A DNA stretch of 64,000 nucleotides, taken from NCBI GenBank assembly GCA_039720395.1, contig CM077823.1:33500371-33564370 (forward strand), in the 5' to 3' direction. The DNA is from Liquidambar formosana. Taxonomy: Eukaryota > Streptophyta > Magnoliopsida > Saxifragales > Altingiaceae. The position numbers and the translations under genes were made by a program. The stretch's first letter is position 1. The number at the start of each line of letters is the position of its first letter. Of the stretch, positions 14,101 through 24,784 are shown one piece after another. Below the pieces are notes generated by a model, which saw only the letters and a list, made by a program, of their open reading frames with translations, did not search any database and was not told the origin of the DNA.

Positions 14101-15671
14101 TAAATATATAAACGAATAAATTTTAGGTTAAATGGGTTATACATGTGTCCTGTTGTCAGGTCAATCATGTTGGGCCAAACACGACCTAATTATTAAACAG
14201 GTAACACGAGTACACAAGTCGTGTCATGTTACCTATTTAATAATCAGGTCGTTTTTGGATTTTTTTTTTTTAAATGACAGAATAAATAAACAGGTCATGT
14301 TTGAGTTGACCCATATACTTAAGTACATATGTCTCGACACAACATGAACATCACCTGCCAACAAGAATTGTTAGCCTTACTAGGCAAATGTATATAGAAA
14401 GATTTTGATCACCTGTGCAACATACCGAATGTCACGCAATGATCAGAACCGTTCGTGACCATCACATGATGAGCATGATGGTCACAAATGGCTCCGATCA
14501 CTGCGTGATGTGCAAGATATTGCGTAGGTGAACATCACTAATATAAAGAAACTTGAAATCTTAAAATTCCCAATCCAATTAGCTGTGTTTGGATGAGGAA
14601 CTTGGTAGAATTTTGAAATGACAAAATTTCAAAGTTCAAAATTTGTAACCATAAGAATTGTAAAGCTCCTTGTTTGGCTGTGAACATTTTGAATGTAGAA
14701 AATTTTCAGCAGAAGAGGGTGCTGAGTGGTGGTGTGGTGGGTTGGGGAGAGGTGGTAGTGGGCGATGGAAGGCAGTGATGTCAGGTGCAGAGGAAGTGAT
14801 TGGCGACGGTAGTGGGCGGTGGTTTGTAATACTGGTAGAGAAGGTTTAAGTTGCCCCAATTCCCCCTTCCTTAACATTTGACAAATTCCACCCATTTAGA
14901 TGGAATTTCTAGACATCATCTTAACTTTCCAAATTCCGAGTTCAAATTCCAACTTGAACTTTCGAGTCTAGCTAGCTAATTTATTTCTTAGAATTTGGGA
15001 AATTCTATTTTAAAGACATATTCTACTAAAATATTCCTCATCCAAACAAAAACTTGAAATTGAATACAATTTTGAAATCAAAACCAAAAGGGTATATTAA
15101 AAAAAAAAAACACCTCAAAATCTAATTATGAATTAAGGAAATTAAAGCAATTACTTTCCGTTGCCGATGAAGTCGTCGTAAGTGACGGTATTGCTATTCC
15201 AAACCACAATATTCAGCTCTCGAAGCCCTTCGATTAGCGTGAACACGAACTTCTCTTGGAATGTAGGGTTCTTCCCACCATCTACACACATCAAACCAAC
15301 TTGGGTTTTCACCACATCTCTCCAAAGCCTACAAATTCCAAACATTCCAACCCCCCAAGGAAAAAAAAATTACAAGGGGTTGAACTGATCTATAAAGAAG
15401 AATGAAACTAGGGCATGGGGGCGTGTACCTGTACAAGTCCTGGTCCGGACCTTGGTGCTACCGTATTCAACACAAACGTACGGATCCTGCCTCGATATCC
15501 ACTCTGTGTCCTTCAACTTGTTACACCCAACAACTGCAATCACCACAAAAACCCATCCATATAAACAAAAGCCGATGACGAAGAAGATGACAGTCTTCTG
15601 TGAACGAGATTCGGTCTGAGCGAGATACCTGTGACTTCAAGGAGGTGGCCTTGGATGTTAGAAATCGACAT
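7857..15671 (-). CDS. C2-domain protein with Pro/Tyr-rich tail, SRC2-like, copy A (seven exons)
   Basis: Exons on the minus strand: 15629-15671, 15429-15533, 15155-15281, 10194-10265, 8432-8477, 7982-8303, 7857-7894. All junctions are GT-AG, phases agree, and the model is 753 nt (250 aa) without internal stops. Residues about 5-120 form one C2 domain of the plant calcium/phospholipid-binding type, with LKDTEWISRQDPYV in the first loop and WNSNTVTYDDFIGNG in the third. The first loop-3 acidic position is Asn, so calcium affinity may be reduced. Residues 132-250 are a low-complexity tail of YPPP and PYPPPHP repeats, as in SRC2 and related stress-induced C2 proteins thought to act at ER or plasma membranes. 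No signal peptide or membrane segment is seen. A TATAAAAG box lies about 55 bp upstream of the start codon. Intron 3 (4.9 kb) is swollen by transposons; in copy B it is 293 bp. The gene looks functional; its exact role is inferred from family only. Confidence 0.9.
8478..10193 (-). other. intron 4 of copy A
   Basis: This 1.7-kb intron is alignable in stretches with intron 4 of copy B, for example around 9400-9660 with 60440-60500 and 60960-61250. It holds the tandem duplication described separately and no coding sequence I can support. Confidence 0.7.
9734..10010. repeat. tandem duplication inside intron 4 of copy A, unit about 146 bp
   Basis: Two direct copies share GCATCCTATTCCAAATGACA, the phrase CTATTCCATGTTTATT, an A-run, and CATATGGGAATGG. 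Copy B has one corresponding unit near 61285-61370, so the duplication occurred in copy A after the gene pair split. Confidence 0.8.
11084..11119. repeat. (CT)n microsatellite
   Basis: An almost pure CT dinucleotide run of about 36 bp. Confidence 0.95.
11720..12260 (+). other. low-complexity GC-rich patch, not a recognised gene
   Basis: A G-run at 11757-11770 is followed by CT-rich leader-like DNA and an imperfect repeat of CACCGCCGTCACTGCTCACC and TTGCTGCTGC (about 11950-12130). An open frame at 11920-12195 simply reads through this repeat (His/Leu/Thr-rich). It could be the remnant of a captured 5' leader; I recognise no protein. Confidence 0.35.
12512..12996. mobile_element. non-autonomous element with CCGGTTC-rich subterminal regions
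   Basis: The ends read CATAGTTATTAAACC and, inverted, CAGTGTTATTTAAGC. Inner flanks are rich in CCGGTTCAACC and GGTCACTAGTTCAAC motifs typical of a widespread plant DNA-element family. A-rich direct flanks (AAAAAAC) adjoin both ends. A stretch at 12693-12760 with GGTCTAGTGGTTAAG looks like a tRNA-type A box and may be a SINE scrap. No coding sequence. Confidence 0.5.
13051..13320. mobile_element. fold-back MITE, arms about 70 bp
   Basis: The left arm from 13051 (TTCATGTGTTAATGTATATT, then the parts GTCT, TATACT and GTACTTACC-like) is the near-perfect inverse of the right arm ending at about 13317. The middle contains two direct copies of GAGAATATGCTAT. Non-coding. Confidence 0.75.
14407..14536. 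mobile_element. small fold-back element
   Basis: The arm GATCACCTGTGCAACATACC followed by GAATGTCACGCAATGATC pairs with an inverted copy at 14477-14536. A partial relative sits at about 10507-10615 in the same intron, sharing GATTTTGATCACCTGT and CCGAATGTCACG. The two bracket the hAT-like element, which may have inserted near one copy. Confidence 0.65.
14586..15048. mobile_element. MITE with TGTTTGGATGAGGAA terminal repeats
   Basis: The left end TGTTTGGATGAGGAA is matched exactly by its reverse complement TTCCTCATCCAAACA at 15034-15048. Subterminal DNA is rich in AATTTTGAAAT and AAATTCCAA. It lies in intron 3 of copy A and is absent from the 293-bp intron 3 of copy B. Target-site copies are not clear. 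Confidence 0.75.
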
Positions 15672-15722
15672 GGACGGGTAAGCAGCGGATGGAGTCGAAA
15701 ATTGATACATAGAACAAGCTCC

Positions 15723-15730
15723 CTTTTATA
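15723..15730 (-). promoter_or_regulatory. TATA box of copy A
   Basis: TATAAAAG on the minus strand, in the context CCATTATAAAAGGGAG, about 55 bp upstream of the ATG at 15671. This predicts a very short 5' leader of about 25-30 nt. Confidence 0.6.
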
Positions 15731-15938
15731 ATGGAGACGAAAGTGTTCGAGAAGTTTCACCAATTCTCCGCCCTTCTTGATTTGGATCTTTCAAAAAAAT
15801 TGAAAAGTATGATGGACATCCGGTGTGAGTTTTAAAGGTCGTCGCTGGCTGGCTCGGTCTTACTGGGGTTATTTTAGTCATTTTAATTTTTTTAATTAGA
15901 GTCGTTCACGGATTCATCCATCGGTGTTAAATATTTTA

Positions 15939-16350
15939 GAGCGAAACTATTGCCATCACATAAAATACTTAAAGTCCTCTATTAATTTACATTTTTTAAA
16001 GTTTTATGAAAAATATAAAAGGTTTTTAAGAAAATTAATAGTATTGTTCACTAGAAAACATCATTCTAAACAACTTTGTAGAATAAATTTTTTACAAAAT
16101 CTATCATTTAGACAAAATTTTTGGCAATTTACAATCTTTATTTCATTTTTCATGAAAAATTGATAAAAAGTCTACTTAAATGATAGATTTTGGAAAAAAT
16201 TTCTTCTACAAAATTGTCCGGAATGATATTTTCTAGTAAACTATGTGATTCATTTTCATAATTTTTTCTTATATTTTTTTATAAAATCTTAAAAATGTAA
16301 ATTAAATAAGAGGTTTAGAGTATTTTTATGTGGTGGTAATAGTCTAGCCC
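15939..16350. mobile_element. MITE with 9-bp target duplication (Mutator-like size)
   Basis: The ends GAGCGAAACTATTGCCATCA and (inverted) GGGCTAGACTATTACCACCA are similar terminal repeats. The 9-mer AATATTTTA flanks both sides (15930-15938 and 16351-16359). Unit 2 lacks the element at the corresponding site near 19560, which confirms the borders. A diverged relative lies at 63118-63385. Confidence 0.85.
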
Positions 16351-16721
16351 AATATTTTAATACTGTTTTGAATTTTAAGCATCTTAACACCAAATCCTTA
16401 ACTGCAGGAGCAGTTTTGGTGGAGGGAGGTAGGTGTCACTAAGTATCGCAACAACTACCAGGTAAAGTTCTACCATCATATCACCGCGTTTGCACAATTG
16501 GGAGTTGGCGCTTTCTTAAAATGGACATTGAAGTTGCCATGATTCATTGGTAGGAATGTACATGTTTGGTTGTTGGTTTCTTTTTATTTTTGTTTTCCTT
16601 AAGGAATTTCAAATAAGTGTTTTTATTTATGTGTTGTTTAAAAATTTAAATTTAAAAAAAAAAAAAAAAAACACCCTACAAATGCATGGAAACTATTTTA
16701 GGAGCAAATCTTCCTGTCTAA

Positions 16722-16908
16722 TTAATCCAATGGGTTGATCTAGTGGTTGGACACTTGGTCTCAAAGTAGTTGTCTCGAGTGGACGTGAAAGTTCGAGTTC
16801 CAACACTTTGAAAAAAATTCTTAAACCAACGATTTACCGTTACCCATCCATCGTGACAGTGATTAGTTCTTTGGTTATCTAATTTGGGAATACACTAGGG
16901 CAAAGACC
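16722..16908 (+). mobile_element. SINE
   Basis: A tRNA-type A box TGATCTAGTGG (16736-16746) and B box GTTCGAGTTCC (16791-16801) are 45 bp apart, and the element ends in an A-run. It is flanked by imperfect copies of AAATCTTCC-TGTCTAA and AAATTCTTCCCGTCCAA. Unit 2 lacks it. It is non-coding, would be transcribed by RNA polymerase III, and would depend on LINE machinery to move. Confidence 0.8.
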
Positions 16909-17892
16909 AAAAAAAAATTCTTCCCGTCCAACAAGTTATGGAATTTTAAGTGGTTGACCCACTCTCATTTTCCTGCCACCTTCATCATGCCAAATCGTCT
17001 CTCTTAAAGTCTTGTTCTTCTATCTCATTGAGAAAAAAAAAGGATTTTTTTAACTGTGTGTCCTAATAACGCTTGTTAAAATATATTTAATGAAATAATT
17101 ATTACAAAATATATGAAAAAAAGTGAAAATGTACAGAAAATAATACCAGTACATAGAAAACATGAAAACGTGTTGAAAATGGTGCAAATTGTATTAAAAA
17201 AAAAATGTGAAAATGCATTAAAAAAATTTGTGTAAATACATTTTCCATTTAATTATTGCTTTATTAGAATGTATTTAACATGTACTCTTAAGTCGCACGT
17301 TGATAAATCCTATTAAAAAATGTTTTTGATCTCTATTTTTTTAAAAAAATACTAATAATAAATAAGTAAATAAATTTCAAACAAATCTTATATAAGTGTG
17401 AATCCTTCCTGATGAGAAAGCAAAAACAGAGATGCCATTAATAACAATTATTAATTTCAACTTTTCAAAACTCGTGAAACTTGTCTAAACCCTACTCACA
17501 CGGCCACATGGGCTGCTGGCTTGAACCTTCTCTTTTAGTAGTAGAACTTGTTTTTGCTTTTGTTTAGTTTTTTGGTTGTGGGATAAGGAATTAAAGGTGT
17601 CGACAAATTCTACTTTAGCATTGGAGAGTGTTGTACCAAATTATAGCTTTAGCATACCATATAACACATTATTGGGGAATGTTGTTTTTGCCTTTGTGCC
17701 AAATTATAGTATCATGATGCCATATAGACATATAGTATACCCATTGGAGATGGTCTCACCAATAAGTCACTAATTTCATTCCTTATGATTTACTTAAAAA
17801 GACTATCCTGATAAATCAAGATTATTATTGAATATCTGCTAGACTCATTTGTTTTACTATTTTTTCAAAAAGTGAATACCCACAAAAAAAAT

Positions 17893-18275
17893 TGATGCAG
17901 ACCGCATCGCGTGTTTAGCCTTGAAATTCTTGGAAGCGATGGATGGTCGAGAGGTGAAGTGAATGAGCTATTTTCGGGATTTTTATTAATTTAACTTAGT
18001 TTAATTTATTAGTTATTTTAAGGCTTTATTTATTTCATTTTTACTATTGCTTTAAATCAATTAGTTTCCTAGAGAGTTAATTCTTACTTGTTCTAGTAGA
18101 ATTAGGTTTTCCTGTTCTAGTAGAATCCTTTATTTTCCTACTTTTGTGTTCTTGAGAGAATATTAATTGTGGTTGCCTACTATCTGTCATTGTTCTTGCA
18201 ACAATTAACAGATTAATGGAAGTTTGTTGATTAATTTGGTGAATTAATTTCGACTGCATATTTTTCACCGCATCA
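17893..18275. mobile_element. solo LTR, 383 bp
   Basis: It starts TGATGCAGACCGCATCGCG and ends CACCGCATCA, with TG...CA borders, flanked by 5-bp direct copies AAAAT at 17888-17892 and 18276-18280. Unit 2 has the empty site near 55645. No internal region remains, as expected after LTR-LTR recombination. Confidence 0.85.
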
Positions 18276-19225
18276 AAAATTTATCAAACCCATTTAATGG
18301 TGAGTTGCTCTTTTCTTAAGCTTTTCCATGGTGTGTCAGATCGCATGCTAAATTTTATAATTTGGCAAAAAGACATAAAAATACTCTCCAATAGTGTGCC
18401 ATATTTTAGCGATGCCAAAAATTATGACACGGGGCATGAATATGGCATTTGGTAAGTATGCCACATTAACAAAGTAGTGTAAGATCCATCGAAAGCAAAT
18501 ACAGTGTGGGTCCTAAATAAATGAAATAATATTAAACTATCAAAAGTATTGTAGCATTGGTTCGTCCATGGAGATGTGGCATATGGTCCAATAATACCTT
18601 TTTGAAAACTGGTTGTCATTTTCGTCAGGTGAAAAATGTGGGTTGCGCAATCTGAAACGTCTCTTGGATCAAAAAAAAAATAAAAAATAAAAAATAAAAA
18701 AAATAAAAAAATCTCCCGGACGAAAAAGAAGGTTCAAAGCAGTTTGACAATGACATCCTTAATGGCAGTGGTAGAAGTAATAGAAATGTTTATTGAGGAT
18801 TAGCGTTTCTTAGGTTTTATTTCTGCCGAAATTTTAACCCATATTAATCCCTCAATAATATGTGAGAGACGTCTTATATTTATGCATGTAATAATAACTG
18901 TGAAGAGTTGAAACGATAATTTTTGAGGAGCATATTCAAAACCTGACTGCTCAACCAATCTCACAGGGGTGATAATGGAAATATTTAAATTGGTTGGCCT
19001 AAAGCAATTACACCGGTACGCATATTATCATCTGGGGAAAAATTACAGTTAATTTTAAGTGGCCATTAGGAATTGATGACACAAAATCCAATTGAATTGT
19101 AGCCACAAAGTTCTACATAATAGTTCTCACTTCCAGCCCAATTTTGAATTGCCAAGCCAACAAGCCAGAACCAGAGTTCACATTGAAAATGAAACGAATG
19201 GATTGAGAACTGTCACAATGTCCCC

Positions 19226-19524
19226 AGGAAGCGGTGCACCCCACCAAACAGTTTTACGAGCCATTTATGTGCAAATCATTTGAAATATGGCTCGTGAAGT
19301 CACCGCATCATCACAATCGAATGAAATAGGTTTAGTTTCAAAACAAAGTCGTTTGCATGAAGGGTAATAACGTCATTTTATAGTTACCGTTAACGCCGTT
19401 ATTATTTTGAGTCAACGAAAATTTTGAATACCAAATTGACACTTTTTAATCTTGAGAGTACTAAAGTAAAATGCACCCTAAACTTAGGAGTAGTTTTCTG
19501 CAATTTACCCTTAAACCCTTAAAT
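19226..19524. other. spacer between the duplicated units
   Basis: Sequence between the end of unit 1 and the start of unit 2; no gene or element recognised. Confidence 0.5.
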
Positions 19525-20910
19525 TTTTAATTAGAATCGTCCACGAATTCATCAACCAGTGTTTAATATTTTAATACGGTTTTAAATTTTGAAGCATCTT
19601 AACACCAAATCCTTGATCAGGAAGGAGCAGTTTTGGTGGAAAGAGGTTGGTGTCATTAAATATCAACTACCGGGTAAAGTTCCACCATCGTGTCACCGCG
19701 TTTTGCACAATCGGGAGTTAGCGCTTTCTTAAAATGAACATTGAAGTTATCATGATTCATTGGTAGGAATGTATGTTTGTTTGTTTTTATTTTGTTTTTC
19801 TTAAAGAATTTCAAGTTAAGTGTTTTTATTTATGTGTTGTGTGAGTTTAATTTTTATTTTAAAAAAGAAAAAAATTCCCCTACAATTGCATGGAAACTAT
19901 TTCACGGGGCAAATCTTCCCATCTAACAAGTTATGGAATTTTAAGTGGTTGACCCACTCTCATTTTCCCGCCGCCTTCATCATGCCGCATTGTCTCTCGG
20001 GTAGGTGTCATTAAATATCACAATAACTACCGGCTAAAGTTCTACCATCATATCACCGCGTTTGCACAATTGGGAGTTAGATCTTTCTTAAAATGGACAT
20101 TGAAGTTACCATGATTCATTGGTAGGAATGTAAGTTTGTTTGTTTGTTGTTTGTTTTAATTTTTGTTTTTCTTAAAGAATTTCAAATATGTGTTTTTATT
20201 TATGTGTTGTGTGAGTTTGTTTTCGTTATGTAAGTTTAATTTTAAAAAAATAAATTAAAAAAAAACCCTACAAATGCATGGAAACTATTTCAGGCAGCAA
20301 ATCTTCCCGTCTAACAAGTTATGGAATTTTAAGTGGTTCACCCACTCTGATTTTCCCCCGCCTTCATCACGTCACATTGTCTCTCTCTTGAGTAAATCTT
20401 CCACGTAACTGTGACATAGCTAGGGTGTTACAAGCCAATAAGAACCAAGTAAAATGGGATTGTGGGTCAAAAAGTACATTGATAATCCCATTTTACTTGG
20501 ATCTCATTGGCTTGTGATACCACCTGACTATATCACAGTTACATGGAAGTTTTTGTTGTCTCTCTTGTAGTCTTGTTCTTCTATCTTATTGAAGAAAAAA
20601 ACAAAAGGATTTTTCAACTGTGTGTCCTAATGGCACTTGTTAAAATATATTTAATGAAATAATTATTATGAAACATATGAGAAAATATGAAAATGTATAG
20701 AAAATAATACCAGTACATAGAACATATGAAAACATGTTGAAAATGGTGCAAATTGTATTAAAAAAAAATTGTAAAAATGCATTAAATTTTTTTTGTGTAA
20801 ATACATTTTCCATTTAATTATTACTTCATTAGAATGTATTTAACATGTTCTCTTAAGGCGCATATTGATAAATGTTGCAAAAAAATGTTTTTGATCTCTA
20901 TTTTTTTTCT

Positions 20911-20941
<31 letters not shown>

Positions 20942-21180
20942 TTCACACAAACCTTATATAAGTGTGAATCCCTTCCAATGAGAAAGCAAAAAGAGAGACG
21001 CCATTAATAACAATTATTAATTTCAACTTTTCAAAACTCGTGAAACTTGCCTAAACCCTACTCACATGGGCTGCTGGCTTGAACCTTCTCTTTTAGTAGG
21101 TAGAATTTGTTTTTGCTTTTGTTTATTTTGTGGTTGTGGGGTAAGGAATTAAATGTGATGACAAATTTAGCCTTAGCATT
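19525..21180. repeat. tandem segmental duplication, unit 2, left part
   Basis: Counterpart of about 15894-17625. Within it a block of about 380 bp (containing CGCGTTTGCACAATTGGGAG and the CAACAAGTTATGGAATTTTA stretch) is itself doubled, at about 19620-19998 and 20000-20380, while unit 1 has it once. It stops abruptly at the LTR boundary 21180/21181 and resumes at 55384. Confidence 0.85.
20389..20554. mobile_element. fold-back MITE, arms about 66 bp
   Basis: The arm from 20398 (CTTCCACGTAACTGTGACAT, followed by CAAGCCAATAAGA and CCAAGTAAAATGGGATT) pairs with its inverse ending at 20549. Direct copies of TTGTCTCTCT flank the element, and unit 1 shows the uninterrupted TCTCTCTTAAAG site near 17000. 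Non-coding. Confidence 0.8.
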
Positions 21181-21592
21181 TGTTGATGACAAAAAATCAC
21201 CAATAATCAAGATGTATCAATTTATCCATGTGTTCCTCATGTGTACCTGCAAAATAAGGCTCAAGCGACCAATGGGTTGCTGGTGGGAGCCCCTCCGATG
21301 CTCAAGTCAGATAATATTCAATGAGCATGAAATGTAGGAGATGAATTGTACGTACCTTGCATATGTGGAGAGAGTCCTATTTGTAATGGGTGTCCCTCTC
21401 CTAATCGGATTAGGAGGCTAAAGTCCTTGTAAGACTTGATTAATAAATGATAATATCAATCCCTTTACTCTAGGATTGGATTATTGATTAATTAAATATC
21501 AATTTAATAATATCCCTTTGTGAGGGAGCTTAGTTGACACTCTTAAGTCCACGTGGCGGTATTATATTGGGCCGGATTTTTCCCCCACATCA
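21181..21592 (-). repeat. 3' LTR of the outer element (412 bp) with adjoining purine tract
   Basis: TGTTGATGAC...CCCCCACATCA. On the minus strand the tract GAAAATGAGGGGCTAC (21593-21608) directly precedes it and fits a polypurine tract. It contains about 110 bp (around 21238-21345) missing from the 5' LTR. Confidence 0.85.
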
Positions 21593-21759
21593 GTAGCCCC
21601 TCATTTTCAAGGCTACGTTTACTGGCTTGGGTGAAGGAAGTAGCCTAACTGAGTTGGTTTTTTTTGTTAACGTGCAATTAGATGAAGGTGAGACTTGCCT
21701 TTGGAGAGGCCACGGAGTTTTTGGAGATATTAAGGAGTTTGCTCATAGGCTTACCTCTT

Positions 21760-22115
21760 CGCTGCCTAATGAGTGCCTAGTTGTTGACTAGGGCTTTTGG
21801 ATATGTTTTTTGTTCATCATTGGCTTAACTCTTTGCTTGCCAGATGAGTGCCTAGTTATGAGCTAGGGCTTTTTCGTCACCTGAGGAGTTTTTATTCACT
21901 CAAGTAAGTGCCTGGAGCTGACCAGGGCTTTTTCCTTACCTGGGGAGTTTCTATTTACCCAAGTGAGTGCCTGGAGCTGGCCAGGGCTTTTTCTTCACCT
22001 GGGGAGTTTCTATTCACCCAAGTGAGTGCCTAGTTGTGGGCTAGGGCTTTTTTCTTCAGCTGAGGATTTATTCAGCCGCTGGGTGAGTGCCTGGAGCGAA
22101 TCAGGGCTTTTTGGA
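21760..22115. repeat. 59-bp tandem repeat, about six copies
   Basis: Successive copies share GAGTGCCTGGAGCTGGCCAG or GAGTGCCTAGTTGTGGGCTAG variants, then GGCTTTTTC and CACCTGGGGAGTTTCTATTC. It lies just inside the 3' end of the outer element, where Tat-related elements often carry tandem repeats. Confidence 0.85.
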
Positions 22116-24784
22116 GATAACATAAGTCTTAGGAGATTTTCTTATTTTTTGAGCTCAAAAATGCCTCAACTCGTAAGGGCTTAGAGGTGCCTTGGCTAGT
22201 GAGGGCTTGGAGGTCTAAACAAATGGATTGGCGACCGTTGATGCTTGAGCTAAATGGGCAGTGCTAGCCTTGAGTTGGAGATTTGTGGTCAGCTGGAGAG
22301 CTATAATTTAATTTTTTTGTTGACCTGATCGAATAGCTACAACTTCGATTGGTGGAGTTGCTAGGCATACTAGCTTTGTTATTGCTGGGCTGTTTAGGCT
22401 CCTTGGCTGAGCTACTTGGCTAGTCAAGAGAATTGGTTCATAGAAGAGTTGAACATGCAAGACCTACAAGATAATTGAAAATTAAGTAGACCAAACTCCT
22501 AACCATCAAGTAGGCCAGTGGTCCAAGTTGTCAACTTGTTTCCATAAGCACATAAGAGTGAACTTTATAAAAGAGTTTAGCCAACATTAGTATCATAAAC
22601 AAAATGATTGATAGTTGCATGTAGCATAGAATAATTCATATGAATTATAATGGCGTTCATGAAATAGCCTCCTGTGAGTTGCACATATATTAACGACAGT
22701 ATAGGTGAAGTGGTCGCATTGAGTGTTGGGTTACATATTGAGGTTGCCCAACTTTGAAGGGAGTTAATTAACGACCAAACTAAAAAAGCCTAAAGTCAAG
22801 TTAAATAAAGATTTCACCTACTACTCAAGTCTGTGAAACGTGAAGCCAACATAAAATCATGGTGACAAATTCCAATATGCTAGAGTATAGGAAAACATTT
22901 CCGGTAGAGTCTTTAAAAAGACAATAATTGTCAAAAGTTGAATGTGATAATAGTGATAGCTAACTTAGTGTGGTGTGGCACCCTTGTTGAGTGTTAAGCT
23001 CGTCAGGACAATTGCAGAATTCCCCCTTTTTTTTTTTTTTTTTCTTTTGGCGTTGCAATTGTGCAACATCTGAGGCCTGCCTTATATGTTGATTGCTAGA
23101 GGCAGTGTAGAAAATCGCTAGAAATAGCATGGGGGCAACATATTTTAGCAGTGTAAAATGTCCAAATATGAAAGAAATTAATTATATATAGATCTTCACG
23201 AATGTTAAGTCGAGTTTTGTAGAAGAAGCTGGTGACTTATAAAGAATCTAACCACGCTGCATGGGTGTGGGAGCAAGATGATACTTGTGTAACAAATAAT
23301 AAAATGAACTAAAGAGTTCAGCTAATTAATGTGAGATTTGAGGTTACAATAAATGACCATGGGGCTTTGGCATGGTGATAGGTAATGGGTGCACCACTAT
23401 ATACACGTGTACATATTTTTTGGGTAGAATTCTTTTCTTTTTTTTTCTTTAAATCTACCACATAAAAATCGCATGAAAAATATGTATTCATACTAATCCG
23501 AATCAAATGTTGGGCGACATGTAACAGGATAATGCGTTAATGATCGGAGTACACTATGCATAAGAATTCTAATCTTTGTCTATACACTGCGCCAAAGATG
23601 GGCGGTGCACACGCGGTGAAATCTATAGCATGAATATGCCAATTAAAGTGTAGCATTTAGATAAGTGCTGAAATTTGGACACTGAGTCTAAAAACAAAGA
23701 ATTGAGTGAAACACGTGCTAGGATTAGTCTATATCGAAAACATAGAGATCGGAGAATGAGAAAATTGTTAAATCCAGTAGAATGACAAATTTCAGGTGGG
23801 CCCTTATACAATTTGTGCAAAGCTTTTAATTTGTGAAAACAAATTAAATTTGAAAGGAAGAAATTTATGCATTAGTATTTGAGGCACTTGACGTGTGAAA
23901 GGTGGCTGGGCTGACGATTCAATGGCCAGATTAAAGCCATTCATACTTGAACGTATGTATGAGACATGTGATACCGCCAGGGTGGCCAATGTGAATAGTA
24001 AGGTTTGCTAAGATGTAATGTGATGGTCCACATCATATCATGTGAGCAATAGGACAAATGATAGAAGAGGAGTTCATGGATTACCATGGACCTGCAATAT
24101 ACTCTAATTTTATCGTGGATGGAATGAAGAAGGAAACAGGCACCAAAGCCAGGCCAGAGGTGAAAATATGGCCAGAACCGTCTGTGGATTAGAGCACATC
24201 CATAAGTCTTTTTTTTTTTTTTTTATATGGTAAAATTAGAACTTGAATCTAAGGTGATTCTTTAAAATATAGCCCAACAATTGTTTGGAGTGGGTTGGAA
24301 TCAATGCAATACATCATGAAAAATTGGAAATTAAAATTTTCATGAAGCATAAAAATGATAAACATATTTGCACTAAACTTACAGAGATATGGAGAGTGAA
24401 GGGTGTGCTCGTGTGATTTATTAATTGTTTTGAATTATGAATCAAATAGCAAAATAGGAAAGGAACAAGTGTACCCGGATTGACCGTTCGGCCATATCTG
24501 GTCACATGTGAGGGTGACATTTTAAGGAGATGCAGTCCACAACATGTTGACACTTGCGTATTGGCACGTGTGTATTGGCTCAGGAGTTGACACTTGAGGG
24601 TGTGTTCCTTAGCCCGTAAGTAGGACGATTTCATGACTGCCGAGTTAATGTTCTCGCGGTGGCCATGCCATGCCTCGCCTCGGTTAGAAGTTTGATGATT
24701 TCGCGATCAAGGTAAGGTACCCAATGTTCGCGAAATAAGAATTGGAGTCGCCATGATGGTCCATCATGGGATGGATTCTTCGTA
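22116..24784 (-). other. internal non-coding DNA of the outer element
   Basis: No reading frame with a recognisable domain on either strand. A phrase like TTGGAGTCGCCA occurs near 24740. The stretch ends at the hAT target site GGAATTTG. Confidence 0.6.

Larger units (their letters stand above)
10620..14379. mobile_element. degraded hAT-like non-autonomous element filled with later insertions
   Basis: The left end reads TAGGGTGGCAAAGTTTGACA and the right end AATTGTTAGCCTTA, resembling the TAGGG-type ends of a common plant hAT family whose subterminal DNA is rich in phrases such as ACACGAC, CGGGTCAAAA and CAGGTCATGTT; both flanks show these. No clean 8-bp target duplication survives. The middle holds a CT microsatellite, an AACCGAACC-rich patch, another element at 12512-12996 and a fold-back at 13051-13320. 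No transposase is visible. Boundaries are tentative. Confidence 0.4.
15894..19225. repeat. tandem segmental duplication, unit 1
   Basis: This non-coding stretch matches 19525-21180 continued at 55384-56612. Shared landmarks include CGCGTTTGCACAATTGGGAG, GGCTGCTGGCTTGAACCTTC, GTTGTACCAAATTATAGC and GGCATGAATATGGCATTTGG. Unit 1 has three insertions of its own, at 15939-16350, 16722-16908 and 17893-18275. It retains the uninterrupted site (about 17610-17630) where the 34-kb nest entered unit 2. The unit's origin is unknown. Confidence 0.85.
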
